DNA of 64,000 nt from JAPPHA01 sp963662815 (GTDB taxonomy: Bacteria > Pseudomonadota > Alphaproteobacteria > Rhodobacterales > Rhodobacteraceae), in contig CAXXWA010000037.1 of NCBI GenBank assembly GCA_963662815.2, positions 62,001 through 126,000 of the forward strand, written 5' to 3'. A model generated the notes under the pieces. It had not been told where the DNA came from. It was given only the letters and a program-made list of their open reading frames with translations, and did no database searches. A program made the position numbers and the translations under genes. Positions 1-9,382 of this stretch are shown one piece after another. How positions within the stretch are numbered: the stretch's first letter is position 1; each line of letters starts with the position of its first letter.

Positions 1-981
1 GACCTGACCTGGTCCCGCGCGTCGGCGGCAATGGCCGCGGCGAGGGCCGGCCCTGCCCTTTCCACCGCCTCCAGCACCGTGTTCGCGTCGGCCACGTCCG
101 GAAGGCCGAGCCCCCGCCGCCCGGAGGTTGAGCCGCCTGAAGTCAACCTGCGAGCGCGCGGAGTGCAGGTCGGACGCACCTTGCGCGAGCTTGGTGATCT
201 TGCCGACGCCGCCGCCGATCGTCAGCCAGGGAACAGGATGTTTCGCCAAGTACTTGAGCATGCCGCCCGCAAAGTCGCCCATGTCGAGCATGGCGTGGTC
301 CGGCATCGTGTAATGCGCCTGCACGACCTTTTCGGATGTCTGGCCCGTGCATCCGGCCACATGCTCGAGCCCGTCGGCGCGCGCGACATCGATGCCGCGG
401 TGAATCGACGCGATCCAGGCCGCGCAGGAATACGGGCGAACGATTCCGGTCGTGCCGAGAATCGAGATCCCGCCGACGATGCCGAGGCGGGGATTCCAGG
501 TCTTCTCGGCAAGTTTCCGCCCGCCCGGCACCGAGACCGTCACGCAGACGTCGGCACCTCGGCCAAATCGGACGGCTTCGCGCCCGATGGACTCGGAAAT
601 CATTTTCCGGGGAACCGGATTGATCGCCGGTTCGCCCGGCGCCAGAGGCAAACCGGGCCTGGTAACCGTTCCGACGCCGTCCCCCGCAACAAACGTTATT
701 CCGCCTGAACCTGCCTCCTCGACCCGCGCAATGATGAGGGCGCCGTGCGTCACGTCGGGATCGTCACCGGCGTCCTTGACGACGCCAGCCTCTGCCCATC
801 CGTCGCCGCGCGCCTGCCGGGCCAACGCGAACTCGGGAATTTCGCCGCCCGGCAGCGCGATCCGGGCCAGGTCCGGGAACACACCGCTCCAGAGCGCGCG
901 GGCGGCCGCGCCGGCGGCGGCAGCGGCGCAGGCTCCCGTGGTCCAGCCGCGCCGCAGTTCCCCTTTCGGCTTTCTCGTCAT
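1..981 (-). CDS. cbiD: Cobalt-precorrin-5B C1-methyltransferase (CbiD), 3' end outside window
   Basis: CbiD methylates C1 of the corrin ring in cobalamin synthesis, using S-adenosylmethionine. The minus strand is open for 327 codons from an ATG at 981 to the window edge. The N-terminus reads LRRGWTTGACAAAAA, the hallmark glycine/threonine-rich start of CbiD, and later segments read GTTGIVRPYSCAAW and MLKYLAKHPVPWLTIGGG, both typical of the family. About 40 C-terminal residues should lie outside the window. It is transcribed divergently from cobA-cobB, with a 96-bp gap that must hold both promoters; I see a TATATA stretch there but no clear box pair. CbiD belongs to the early-cobalt-insertion type of pathway in classical schemes, although it also occurs in mixed aerobic clusters. 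Confidence is high from the motif run. Confidence 0.93.
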   Translation of the reverse strand, partial: MTRKPKGELRRGWTTGACAAAAAGAAARALWSGVFPDLARIALPGGEIPEFALARQARGDGWAEAGVVKDAGDDPDVTHGALIIARVEEAGSGGITFVAGDGVGTVTRPGLPLAPGEPAINPVPRKMISESIGREAVRFGRGADVCVTVSVPGGRKLAEKTWNPRLGIVGGISILGTTGIVRPYSCAAWIASIHRGIDVARADGLEHVAGCTGQTSEKVVQAHYTMPDHAMLDMGDFAGGMLKYLAKHPVPWLTIGGGVGKITKLAQGASDLHSARSQVDFRRLNLRAAGARPSGRGRREHGAGGGGKGRAGPRRGHCRRRAGPGQV

Positions 982-1077
982 CCGCCTGTATATAGGCTCC
1001 AAAGCCGGCATCGCCAAATCCGCAATCCTGATCGCCACAAACTTGGAAGTCCCCGGCATGTCTGCAATAACGGCAAC

Positions 1078-1929
1078 ATGGATATCGACGCGATCCTGAC
1101 GGGCGGCGAGTGGCCGGCATTCGAACCGGGCTGGGTCTGGCTGTGCGGCGCCGGCCCCGGCGATCCCGGGCTGCTGACCCTTCACGCTCTGAACGGGCTC
1201 CGGCAGGCGGACGTGATCGTGCACGATGCTCTCGTGAATCAGCGAATTCTCGACTGGGCAAGGCCGGACGCCGAGTGCGTTTTCGCCGGCAAGCGCGGCG
1301 GCAAGCCATCTCCGCAGCAGCGCGACATCTCGCTTCGACTCGTTGAACTCGCGCGCGACGGCCGGCGCGTTCTCCGACTCAAGGGCGGAGACCCCTTCGT
1401 GTTCGGCCGCGGCGGCGAGGAAGCGCAGGCTCTCGTGAGAAACGGCATTCCGATCCGCGTCGTTCCCGGAATATCGGCGGGGATCGGCGGGCTCGCCTAC
1501 GCCGGAATCCCGCTTACCCACCGTGACGTGAACCAGTCGGTTACCCTCGTTACCGGGCACGACCAGAACGGCGAGGCGCCGAATGCGCTCGACTGGTCCG
1601 CGATCGCCCGCGGAAGCCAGGTCATCGTGCTCTACATGGCGACGCGCCACATCGACCGGATCGCGGCGGCGCTCGTGGAGGCGGGGCGCTGTCCGCGCGA
1701 GCCCGCTGCGGTCGTCGCCTCGGCCACGACGCCAGAACAGCGCGTGGTCGAAACGACCCTCGGCGACGTCGCGCGGGACATTCGCGATCACCGCATCGAG
1801 GCTCCGACGATCATCTGCATCGGCAGGTCGGTGCGCCTGCGCCAGATGCTCGACTGGGTTCGAATGCTCGACGGCACGCCACCCAGGAGCCTCGACCCGC
1901 TGGCGGTGCAGATGGCCGCAGCGTCTTGA
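1078..1929 (+). CDS. cobA: Uroporphyrinogen-III C-methyltransferase (SUMT)
   Basis: SUMT adds methyl groups at C2 and C7 of uroporphyrinogen III to give precorrin-2, the branch point toward cobalamin and siroheme. The 283-aa protein begins at ATG 1078. The SAM-binding loop GAGPGDPGLLTLHALN lies near residues 20-35, RLKGGDPFVFGRGGEEA near 100-115, and VVPGISAGIGGLAYAGIPLTHR-type sequence follows; these are the three signature blocks of the family. Length matches stand-alone SUMT, with no CysG-type oxidase domain. Its stop codon overlaps the TTG start of cobB (TTGA), so the two are translationally coupled. Upstream in-frame codons exist, but they would read back into the cbiD promoter region and carry no conserved sequence. 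Confidence 0.95.
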   Translation: MDIDAILTGGEWPAFEPGWVWLCGAGPGDPGLLTLHALNGLRQADVIVHDALVNQRILDWARPDAECVFAGKRGGKPSPQQRDISLRLVELARDGRRVLRLKGGDPFVFGRGGEEAQALVRNGIPIRVVPGISAGIGGLAYAGIPLTHRDVNQSVTLVTGHDQNGEAPNALDWSAIARGSQVIVLYMATRHIDRIAAALVEAGRCPREPAAVVASATTPEQRVVETTLGDVARDIRDHRIEAPTIICIGRSVRLRQMLDWVRMLDGTPPRSLDPLAVQMAAAS

Positions 1930-3209
1930 ACCGGGGAATCGTTTTCGCGGCCCCGACTTCGGGATGCGGAAAGACGGTCGCGATGCTCGCGATCCTCGCG
2001 GCGCTCAGGAACCGCGGGATTCGCGCAAGACCCGCCAAGAGCGGACCCGACTACATCGACCCCGGATACCACGCGGCTGCCAGCGGCGAGCCCTGCATCA
2101 ACCTGGATGCCTGGGCAATGCCCGCGGAACGCATTCGCGAACTGGCAACCGGCGACGGCGTCCTCATGGTCGAAGGCGCCATGGGCCTCTTTGACGGAGC
2201 GCCGCCCGAAGGACGCGGATCGACAGCCGATCTCGCCGAGATTCTCGGCTTGCCGGTTGTCCTGATTGCGGACACATCACGACAGTCCCAGTCCGTCGCA
2301 GCTCTCTACGAGGGATTTGCCAATCACCGGAAGTCAGTCAAGCTGGCGGGCATCATCCTCAACAGGGTTGCCAGCCCCGGTCACGAGAAGGCGCTGAGGC
2401 GCGCGCTCGCGGCGGTCGGCGCGCAGGTGATGGGCGCCGTGCCGTCCGCGGAGTCGCTTGCTCTCGGCTCAAGGCATCTCGGACTGCGGCAAGCCCGCGA
2501 GCGGACAGATCTCCGCGGCTTCCTCGAGCAGGCCGCCGCGACCGCGGAGCGCAGCATCGACATCGACGCGCTCCTCGCCGCCGCTGCCGTTCCGGTGCGC
2601 GGCGGAGCGCATCCGGCGCCGGCGGGCATCCCGCCGCCGGGGCAGAGAATCGCCGTCGCGGAGGACGCCGCCTTCACGTTTACCTACCCGCACTTGCTCC
2701 TGAACTGGCGGGCGGCCGGTGCCGAGGTCGGATTCTTTTCGCCGCTTGCCGACGAATTCCCCGATCCCGGGGCGGACATCGTCATCCTGCCCGGCGGATA
2801 TCCCGAACTCCATGCAGGCCGGCTCGCGGCCGCAACGAGGTTTCATGCCGCGATGGCGAATGCCGCTGCGGTTTACGGGGAATGCGGCGGGTACATGGTG
2901 ATGGGCGACGGGATGGTCGACGCCGGCGGTGCGCGGCACCGGATGCTCGGCCTGCTTCGCCTCGAAACGAGCTTCGAGAAGCGCAGGCTGCACATCGGCT
3001 ACCGGAAGTTGACAGCCCTCAGAGGCCCGTTTCCCGGCGACTTCACCGGCCACGAGTTCCACTACACGACGACGCTTGCGTCGGAAGGCACGCCGCTCTT
3101 CGCCGTCAGAACCGCTGAGGGCAGCGAGCTTCCCGCTGCAGGACTATGCAACGGCAGGTCCGCCGGAAGCTTCGTCCACCTGATCGACCGCGACTGTCCG
3201 GCGTCTTGA
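1926..3209 (+). CDS. cobB: Cobyrinate a,c-diamide synthase (CobB/CbiA)
   Basis: This enzyme amidates the a and c side chains of (hydrogeno)byrinic acid using glutamine and ATP. The 427-aa protein has an N-terminal P-loop, APTSGCGKT at residues 8-16, DYIDPGYH, and the DETD-family block VLMVEGAMGLFDG. The C-terminal glutamine amidotransferase part has the GGYPE motif and the nucleophile Cys in VYGECGGYMVMG. The start must be the TTG at 1926, because the P-loop begins only seven residues later and no ATG precedes it in frame; the TTG overlaps the cobA stop. Whether the natural substrate is the cobalt-containing or cobalt-free corrin cannot be read from sequence. The presence of cbiD next door hints at the cobalt-containing route. 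Confidence 0.93.
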   Translation: MNRGIVFAAPTSGCGKTVAMLAILAALRNRGIRARPAKSGPDYIDPGYHAAASGEPCINLDAWAMPAERIRELATGDGVLMVEGAMGLFDGAPPEGRGSTADLAEILGLPVVLIADTSRQSQSVAALYEGFANHRKSVKLAGIILNRVASPGHEKALRRALAAVGAQVMGAVPSAESLALGSRHLGLRQARERTDLRGFLEQAAATAERSIDIDALLAAAAVPVRGGAHPAPAGIPPPGQRIAVAEDAAFTFTYPHLLLNWRAAGAEVGFFSPLADEFPDPGADIVILPGGYPELHAGRLAAATRFHAAMANAAAVYGECGGYMVMGDGMVDAGGARHRMLGLLRLETSFEKRRLHIGYRKLTALRGPFPGDFTGHEFHYTTTLASEGTPLFAVRTAEGSELPAAGLCNGRSAGSFVHLIDRDCPAS

Positions 3210-3289
3210 CAGGGAGGTGAAGGAATTCCGGATCCGGGTCCCGGGATGGCGCTTGGAACTCGGGTTCCCAGCCTGTACATCTTCGCGCC

Positions 3290-4513
3290 ATGACCGCAAC
3301 AGCCGGATTCTCGAACGCACGGGCCAGACGCAATACCGCTGTCCTGGTCGCGGCGCAGGCAATACTCGGATCGCAGATGCCCATGCTGTTCACCATGGGC
3401 GGCCTCGCAGGCCAGCAGCTGGCCCCCAATCCGTGCTTCGCAACGCTTCCGATCTCGCTCGTCGTCCTCGGCTCGATGCTGACATCGGTTCCGCTCTCCG
3501 AGGTCATGCAAAGGCATGGCCGAAGGATCGGATTCGCCATCGGCGCCCTCGGCGGCGCAACCGGCGGCATGCTCGGCGCCGCAGGTCTCTATCTGGACTC
3601 GTTCCCGGTGTTCCTGACCGGAGCGCTCGCAAGCGGCGTGTTCATGTCGTCGCTTGGATTCTTCCGGTTCGCGGCCGCCGACGCAGCGGACGACGAGTAT
3701 CGCCCCAAGGCGATCTCCTACGTAATGGCCGGCGGTCTCGCACAGGCCATCATCGGACCGCAGCTCTTCAAGGCGACAACCGGCACGTTTCCCGTCCCGT
3801 TCCTCGGGGCCTATCTTGCCATTGTCGCGCTCAACGTTTTCGGTTCGCTCATTTTCCTTTGGCTCGACCTTCCGAAACCACCGCGCACGGCGCCAGGGCG
3901 AGCCGGCGGTGGCCGGACGCGGCTCCAACTCCTTATGACGCCGCGGATCTTCGTCGCCATAACCTGCGCGATGGTGTCCTACGCCCTCATGAATCTGGTG
4001 ATGACGTCGACGCCGCTCGCCGTCGTCGGCTGCGGGTTTTCCGAGAACGCCGCCGCCGATGTCGTGATGGTTCACGTACTTGCGATGTTCGTACCATCCT
4101 TCTTCACCGGGCACCTGATCGGCCGCTTCGGCGCGCAGCGGATCGTCGCGGCAGGGCTGACGCTGCTTGTGGCTTGCGGCGCCGTCGCGCTCTCGGGAGT
4201 CGAACTCATCAACTTTCATCTTGCGCTAATTCTCCTCGGAATCGGATGGAACTTCGGATTCATCGGCGGCACCGCAATGCTCACGACCGCGCATACTCCG
4301 GAAGAGCGCGGCAGGGCGCAGGGCATGAACGACTTCTTCGTCTTCGGACTCGTCACGCTCGCTTCACTCGCGTCCGGAGGCCTGATGAACTGTTCCGGCA
4401 GTTCCGCAGAAACGGGCTGGACGACCGTCATCCTGGCGATGATCCCGCTCCTCGCGTTCGCGGGCGGATCGCTCGTCTGGCTCGGTTTGCGCTCGCGGCC
4501 GCGGCTGGCATGA
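3290..4513 (+). CDS. MFS transporter
   Basis: A 407-aa, strongly hydrophobic protein with about twelve predicted membrane segments. It starts at ATG 3290, and the first helix contains TAVLVAAQAILGSQ. The intracellular loop between helices 2 and 3 reads SEVMQRHGRRIGFAIGALGG, a form of the major-facilitator RxGRR signature, and a second such loop, GRFGAQRIVAAG, appears in the C-terminal half. The family exports or imports small solutes using the proton gradient; the substrate is not predictable here. It lies 80 bp after cobB on the same strand, so it may be co-transcribed with the cobalamin genes, but no corrinoid role can be claimed. Confidence 0.82.
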   Translation: MTATAGFSNARARRNTAVLVAAQAILGSQMPMLFTMGGLAGQQLAPNPCFATLPISLVVLGSMLTSVPLSEVMQRHGRRIGFAIGALGGATGGMLGAAGLYLDSFPVFLTGALASGVFMSSLGFFRFAAADAADDEYRPKAISYVMAGGLAQAIIGPQLFKATTGTFPVPFLGAYLAIVALNVFGSLIFLWLDLPKPPRTAPGRAGGGRTRLQLLMTPRIFVAITCAMVSYALMNLVMTSTPLAVVGCGFSENAAADVVMVHVLAMFVPSFFTGHLIGRFGAQRIVAAGLTLLVACGAVALSGVELINFHLALILLGIGWNFGFIGGTAMLTTAHTPEERGRAQGMNDFFVFGLVTLASLASGGLMNCSGSSAETGWTTVILAMIPLLAFAGGSLVWLGLRSRPRLA

Positions 4514-4656
4514 CCTTGCTTGACCAAGCGCCCCGACCGCTTGCGCCATGAGTGCGGACACGGGATGACTGTACTTCCATCTCCGGAATTGCGGCGCGTC
4601 TCGCCGAACTCTGAACGGCAGCGTCCGGTACCGGGAGGCGACGCGGGAGGATCTTC

Positions 4657-7600
4657 ATGAATTCGACGCTCGTCGGTCTTGGCGACAAGTACGACCTGTC
4701 GAAGAATCGCGTTTTCCTGACAGGCGTTCAGGCTCTTGTCAGGTTGTGCCTCCTGCAAGCGGAACGCGACCGCCGGGCAGGGCTCGACACCGGTGGCTAC
4801 GTTTCGGGTTACCGCGGTTCGCCGCTCGGCGGCCTCGACCGGCAATTCAGTTCCGCCGCGCGGGAACTAGCCGCATCGCGCGTCGTCGTCGAACCCGGGC
4901 TGAACGAGGACCTTGCGGCGACTGCAATCTGGGGAACGCAGCAGGCGGAGCTTCGGGGCGAAGGCAAGCACGACGGCGTCTTCGCCATGTGGTACGGCAA
5001 GGGGCCAGGGGTCGATCGCACGGGAGACGTATTCCGTCATGCCAATCTCGCCGGGAGTTCGCGGCACGGCGGCGTACTCGCGCTCCTGGGAGATGACCAC
5101 ACTTGCGAGAGCTCGACCACGGCTCACCAGAGTGAATTCGCGATGGTGGACGCCATGATTCCCGTGCTCAACCCGGCCGACATTGCCGACATGATCGGCT
5201 ACGGGCTGCATGGCTGGGCGCTGTCGCGCTACGCGGGCACCTGGTGCGCGCTGAAATGCGTCAAGGACAACGTGGAATCGACGGCGGCGGTCGAGGCGGC
5301 TCCGCATCACTTCTCGAACCTGTTGCCCGAGCGGGACGCCCGTCCGGACGGCGGGCTCAACATCCGCCTTCATGACTCGCCGCTTGCACAGGAAGCTCGT
5401 CTGCATGAGCACAAGCTGGACGCGGTTCGTGCATACGTGCGGACGAACGGGCTCGACAGGGTCGTGATCTCCGGGGGCGGCAGACCGTCGCTCGGGATCG
5501 TCAGCACGGGAAAGTCCTACATGGATACCCTGCAGGCGCTCGAGGAACTCGGCCTCGACCCGACACGCACCGATGCGCTCGGGATTTCGCTTTACAAGGT
5601 AGCCATGCCATGGCCGCTGGAGCCCGACGGCCTGCGAAGGTTTGCCCGCGGCCTCGATCTCATGATCGTCGTCGAGGAGAAGCGTGGCCTCATGGAAGAA
5701 CAGGCGCGCGCGATCCTCTACGGCGAGTCGGGCGCGCCGCCGATCATCGGCAAGCGGGACGAGGCAGGCGCACCGCTGTTCCCGTCTCAGGCAGCCCTGA
5801 ATCCGCTTCAAATCGCGGCCGAGATCGCTGCGCGCGCGGCGGAGCTGTCCGGCGACGCGGACCTCGGCTCCCGGAGTGCCGGGATCAGGAAGCGCCTGCT
5901 GCCTGACGGCAATTCACCGACTTTCGAGCGGAAGCCGTATTTCTGCGCCGGTTGTCCCCACAACTCTTCGACCCTGATTCCGGACGGCGCGCGCGCATAT
6001 GCCGGAATTGGTTGCCACTGGATGGTGCAGTTCATGGACAGGAACACGCTCGGGTACACCCACATGGGCGGCGAGGGCGCAAACTGGATCGGAGAGTCCC
6101 GGTTCTCCCGGCGCCGGCACGTCTTCCAGAACATGGGCGACGGCACCTACAACCACTCGGGTCTGATGGCGGTTCGAGCCGCCGTCGCCGCCAGCGCCAA
6201 CATGACATTCAAGATACTCTACAACGACGCCGTCGCAATGACCGGTGGCCAGAACCACGAAGGCAATCTTGATCCCGCAATGATCGCACGTGACATGGCG
6301 GCCCTCGGCGTCAAGGCGGTCGAACTCGTGACGGACGATCCCGCGCGGCATCGAACCGCCGATCTTCCTGCCCGGGTTCATCATCGGGACCGGTTGATGC
6401 AGGTTCAGGAGGAACTCGCAAAAACCGAAGGGGTCACGGTCCTGATCTACGACCAGACCTGCGCGGCCGAGAACCGGCGGCGGCGCAAGCGTGGAACGGC
6501 GCCGGAGCCTCCTGCGCGCGCCTACATCAACGAGGCCGTATGCGAGGGTTGCGGCGACTGCGGCGTCCAGTCCAACTGCGTCGCAATTCTCCCCGTGGAC
6601 ACCGAGTTCGGCCGCAAACGGCAGATCGACCAGCACGCATGCAACAAGGATCTGTCATGCATCAAGGGGTTCTGTCCGAGCTTCGTCACTGTGGAGGGAG
6701 CGGTGCTTCGCGGTCATGCGGATGACTTCCGGGTTGCCGCACCCGCGGCGAGCAATCCACCCGAGCCGGAAATCCCGGAACTGGAGAAGCCGTTCGCGAT
6801 CGCGGTCGCGGGCGTCGGCGGGACCGGCGTCGTGACCCTCGCGGCGCTCATCGGCATGGCCGCGCATCTGGAGGGACGCGGGTGCGGCATCATTGACATG
6901 GCAGGTCTGGCGCAAAAGGGCGGAGGTGTCCTCTCCCACGTCAAGATCGCCCGGCAGCCGTCGGAAATTCGTGCAATCCGCATCGCAGAGGGAGGTGCGG
7001 ACCTGGTTCTCGGCTGCGACCTGGTGGTCGCTTCGGGCCAGAGCATAATTCCGCTGGTGCGCGGGGGATCGACCCGCGTCGTGGTCAACTCGCACGAGAT
7101 GATGACCGGAGACTTCACCCGCGAACCCGACCTCCAGCTTCCTGTCGACCTCATGACGGAACGGATTCGCAACGCTGCGGGACCGGGAAATGCGAGTTTC
7201 ATGAACGCTACTCGGATTACGGAGAAACTGCTCGGAGACACCGTCGCCGCCAACCTGTTCCTTCTCGGCGTGGCTTATCAGAAGGGGCTGGTTCCGGTCG
7301 GCGCTGAAGCGATTCGGCAGGCAGTCCGGCTGAACGGCGTCTCGCCGGAGCGCAATATTTCCGCGTTCACGCTTGGCCGGCAGTGGGTTTCGGCGCCTTC
7401 CGAAGTCATGGCTGCGATTCCGGTTCCGGCGAATGCTGGCGGAAACGCCGGGCGAAACGAAACCGGAGACAGCTTCGCCCCCTATGTCGATCGTCGCGCC
7501 GCCATGCTGGAAGAATACCAGGATGCGGCATACGCCGAACGATACAGAAGCATCGTCGCGGTTGCGTGCGACGCCGAACGCCGGTTTCCCGCCCACCGTG

Positions 7601-8142
7601 ACGGAGCCGGCCGGCAGCTTTCCCGGGCGGTCGCCTTTCATGCCCACAAGCTGATGGCCTACAAGGACGAATACGAGGTCGCGCGCCTCTACACCGACGG
7701 CTCATTCAAAGCTGCGCTGGAAAACCGGTTCTCCGCCTACGACCGCCTGAGGCTGCATCTTGCCCCGCCCCTCCTTGCGCGGCGAGATCCGGTCAGCGGA
7801 CGGCCGCTGAAACGCGCCTACGGCCCCTGGATCTTCTCCGTGCTTCGCCTCATCCGCCGGTTCCGCGGTCTGCGCGGCACGCCGTTCGACCCGTTTGGGC
7901 GAACGGCGGAACGCCGTTTGGAACGTCAATTGATCGACGAGTACGAAGCACTTGTGCGTAGCGTTTCAGAGTCCGCCGACAAGATCGAGTACAAGACGGC
8001 AGTCGAGCTCGCTGAACTTCCCGACATGATTCGAGGGTTTGGTCCCGTCAAACTCGAAAGCGTCGAGAAAGCGCGCGCGCGGAAGGCGGAGCTTCTCCAT
8101 GAACTGGAGGAGCAGGATTCCGCCGCAAGCAGGGTCGCCTGA
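4657..8142 (+). CDS. Fused indolepyruvate:ferredoxin oxidoreductase family protein
   Basis: This 1161-aa protein belongs to the fused alpha/gamma 2-oxoacid:ferredoxin oxidoreductases, which oxidatively decarboxylate aryl- or branched-chain 2-oxoacids with TPP and Fe-S clusters. The N-terminal pyrimidine-binding half (about 1-400) includes GYRGSPLGGLDRQ. The TPP-binding half (about 420-600) has FCAGCPHNSST, GIGCHWM and NMGDGTYNHSGLMA. A cysteine-rich stretch near 630, CEGCGDCGVQSNC followed by CNKDLSCIKGFCP, can hold a 4Fe-4S cluster. The gamma domain starts near 710 with AVAGVGGTGVVTLAALIG. The last 200 residues are the extension seen in the long bacterial form. ATG 4657 follows the ribosome-binding sequence GGGAGG. 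The protein stands alone. Indolepyruvate as substrate is a family assumption; bacterial long forms are poorly characterised. Confidence 0.9.
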   Translation: MNSTLVGLGDKYDLSKNRVFLTGVQALVRLCLLQAERDRRAGLDTGGYVSGYRGSPLGGLDRQFSSAARELAASRVVVEPGLNEDLAATAIWGTQQAELRGEGKHDGVFAMWYGKGPGVDRTGDVFRHANLAGSSRHGGVLALLGDDHTCESSTTAHQSEFAMVDAMIPVLNPADIADMIGYGLHGWALSRYAGTWCALKCVKDNVESTAAVEAAPHHFSNLLPERDARPDGGLNIRLHDSPLAQEARLHEHKLDAVRAYVRTNGLDRVVISGGGRPSLGIVSTGKSYMDTLQALEELGLDPTRTDALGISLYKVAMPWPLEPDGLRRFARGLDLMIVVEEKRGLMEEQARAILYGESGAPPIIGKRDEAGAPLFPSQAALNPLQIAAEIAARAAELSGDADLGSRSAGIRKRLLPDGNSPTFERKPYFCAGCPHNSSTLIPDGARAYAGIGCHWMVQFMDRNTLGYTHMGGEGANWIGESRFSRRRHVFQNMGDGTYNHSGLMAVRAAVAASANMTFKILYNDAVAMTGGQNHEGNLDPAMIARDMAALGVKAVELVTDDPARHRTADLPARVHHRDRLMQVQEELAKTEGVTVLIYDQTCAAENRRRRKRGTAPEPPARAYINEAVCEGCGDCGVQSNCVAILPVDTEFGRKRQIDQHACNKDLSCIKGFCPSFVTVEGAVLRGHADDFRVAAPAASNPPEPEIPELEKPFAIAVAGVGGTGVVTLAALIGMAAHLEGRGCGIIDMAGLAQKGGGVLSHVKIARQPSEIRAIRIAEGGADLVLGCDLVVASGQSIIPLVRGGSTRVVVNSHEMMTGDFTREPDLQLPVDLMTERIRNAAGPGNASFMNATRITEKLLGDTVAANLFLLGVAYQKGLVPVGAEAIRQAVRLNGVSPERNISAFTLGRQWVSAPSEVMAAIPVPANAGGNAGRNETGDSFAPYVDRRAAMLEEYQDAAYAERYRSIVAVACDAERRFPAHRDGAGRQLSRAVAFHAHKLMAYKDEYEVARLYTDGSFKAALENRFSAYDRLRLHLAPPLLARRDPVSGRPLKRAYGPWIFSVLRLIRRFRGLRGTPFDPFGRTAERRLERQLIDEYEALVRSVSESADKIEYKTAVELAELPDMIRGFGPVKLESVEKARARKAELLHELEEQDSAASRVA

Positions 8143-8170
8143 CCAATCGGGCGGCGCGCATCCGCGACAA

Positions 8171-8200
8171 CATCGCGCGGCACCGGGTCCGCGCGCGATG
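8171..8200. terminator. GC-rich hairpin after the oxidoreductase gene
   Basis: CATCGCGCGG and CCGCGCGCGATG form a nearly perfect stem around an 8-nt loop, 29 bases after the stop codon at 8142. On the plus strand there is no U-run directly after it. On the minus strand a T-rich tract (8210-8222) lies between the tRNA-Asp 3' end and the hairpin. It may terminate both convergent transcripts. Confidence 0.4.
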
Positions 8201-8222
8201 CGAGCAGATCTAAAAGAAAAAT

Positions 8223-8299
8223 TGGCGCGGTTGACGGGGCTCGAACCCGCGACCTCCGGCGTGACAGGCCGGCACTCTAACCGTCTGAGCTACAACCGC
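8223..8299 (-). tRNA. tRNA-Asp (GTC)
   Basis: On the minus strand the 77-nt sequence folds as a cloverleaf. The acceptor stem GCGGTTG pairs with CAACCGC, the D arm begins TAGCTCAG, the anticodon loop CTGTCAC carries GTC and is closed by a CCGGC/GCCGG stem, and the T loop reads TTCGAGC. The 3' CCA is encoded. Confidence 0.97.
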
Positions 8300-8652
8300 C
8301 CAACGCCGCCTTTTACGAACCGCCCGAGGCGTCGTCAAGCACCGGATCTTGAGCATCCTCCTTGCGGAATCGCGGACTATCCTGGTCGAATGTGCTCAGG
8401 ATGCATCAATGTTGTCGGCACCATCCGTCCGTGAACTCTGCGGGCGCCGAGAACCGGCGCGCCGGCATGTGCCCGCTCCCGACGGGCTTTGGGCTGCGCC
8501 GAAATTGCGGCTCGGTCCGTGCCAGACCGAGCCAAACCCGCCGCATGGCTCGCCGGACTGCTTCATCGCCGAGGGAAGAGCGCCTGTGGCCGCTGCCGAC
8601 AACTTGTCGACGTCTTTCCGGGAACGGGGTTTCCGGCAAGGCCGCGTGGGGA

Positions 8653-8728
<76 letters not shown>

Positions 8729-8983
8729 TTGGACGCGTGTTTACTTCCGGTCCGAGGACAGTGCAAGGCGACTCGTCAGGGACGACTCTCTCCAAAGCCT
8801 CCGGCAACGATACACCGGGGGCGTCCACGCGGAACCCGCCAACCTCGGCTGAATCGGCGGGGAGTTTCCCGGCGGGATCCTGTCGCGACTGCTTCATCGC
8901 CGAGGGAAGAGCGCCTGTGGCCGCTGCCGACAACTTGTCGACGTCTTTCCGGGAACGGGGTTTCCGGCAAGGCCGCGTGGGGA

Positions 8984-9059
<76 letters not shown>

Positions 9060-9382
9060 TTGGACGCGTGTTTACTTCCGGTCCGAGGACAGTGCAAGGC
9101 GACTCGTCAGGGACGACTCTCTCCAAAGCCTCCGGCAACGATACACCGGGGGCGTCCACGCGGAACCCGCCAACCTCGGCTGAATCGGCGGGGAGTTTCC
9201 CGGCGGGATCCTGTCGCGGTGCGGTGCGCGCGAATCCTCCAGTACTTCTCGATGCCAAGCCGCGCGCGTTCCCGATTGCAGGCTCAACCACGTCCGGCAT
9301 GCGCGAGAGACGGGGCTCCCTCTCCCCTACTTGCAGAAAACTCCCCGGCAAGGGCTCCGCGGGTTCTGGACCAGGACGCGTT

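Noticed and set aside
982..1077. Cobalamin riboswitch between cbiD and cobA
   Set aside because: The gap is 96 bp, too short for the aptamer, and the conserved B12-box was not found.
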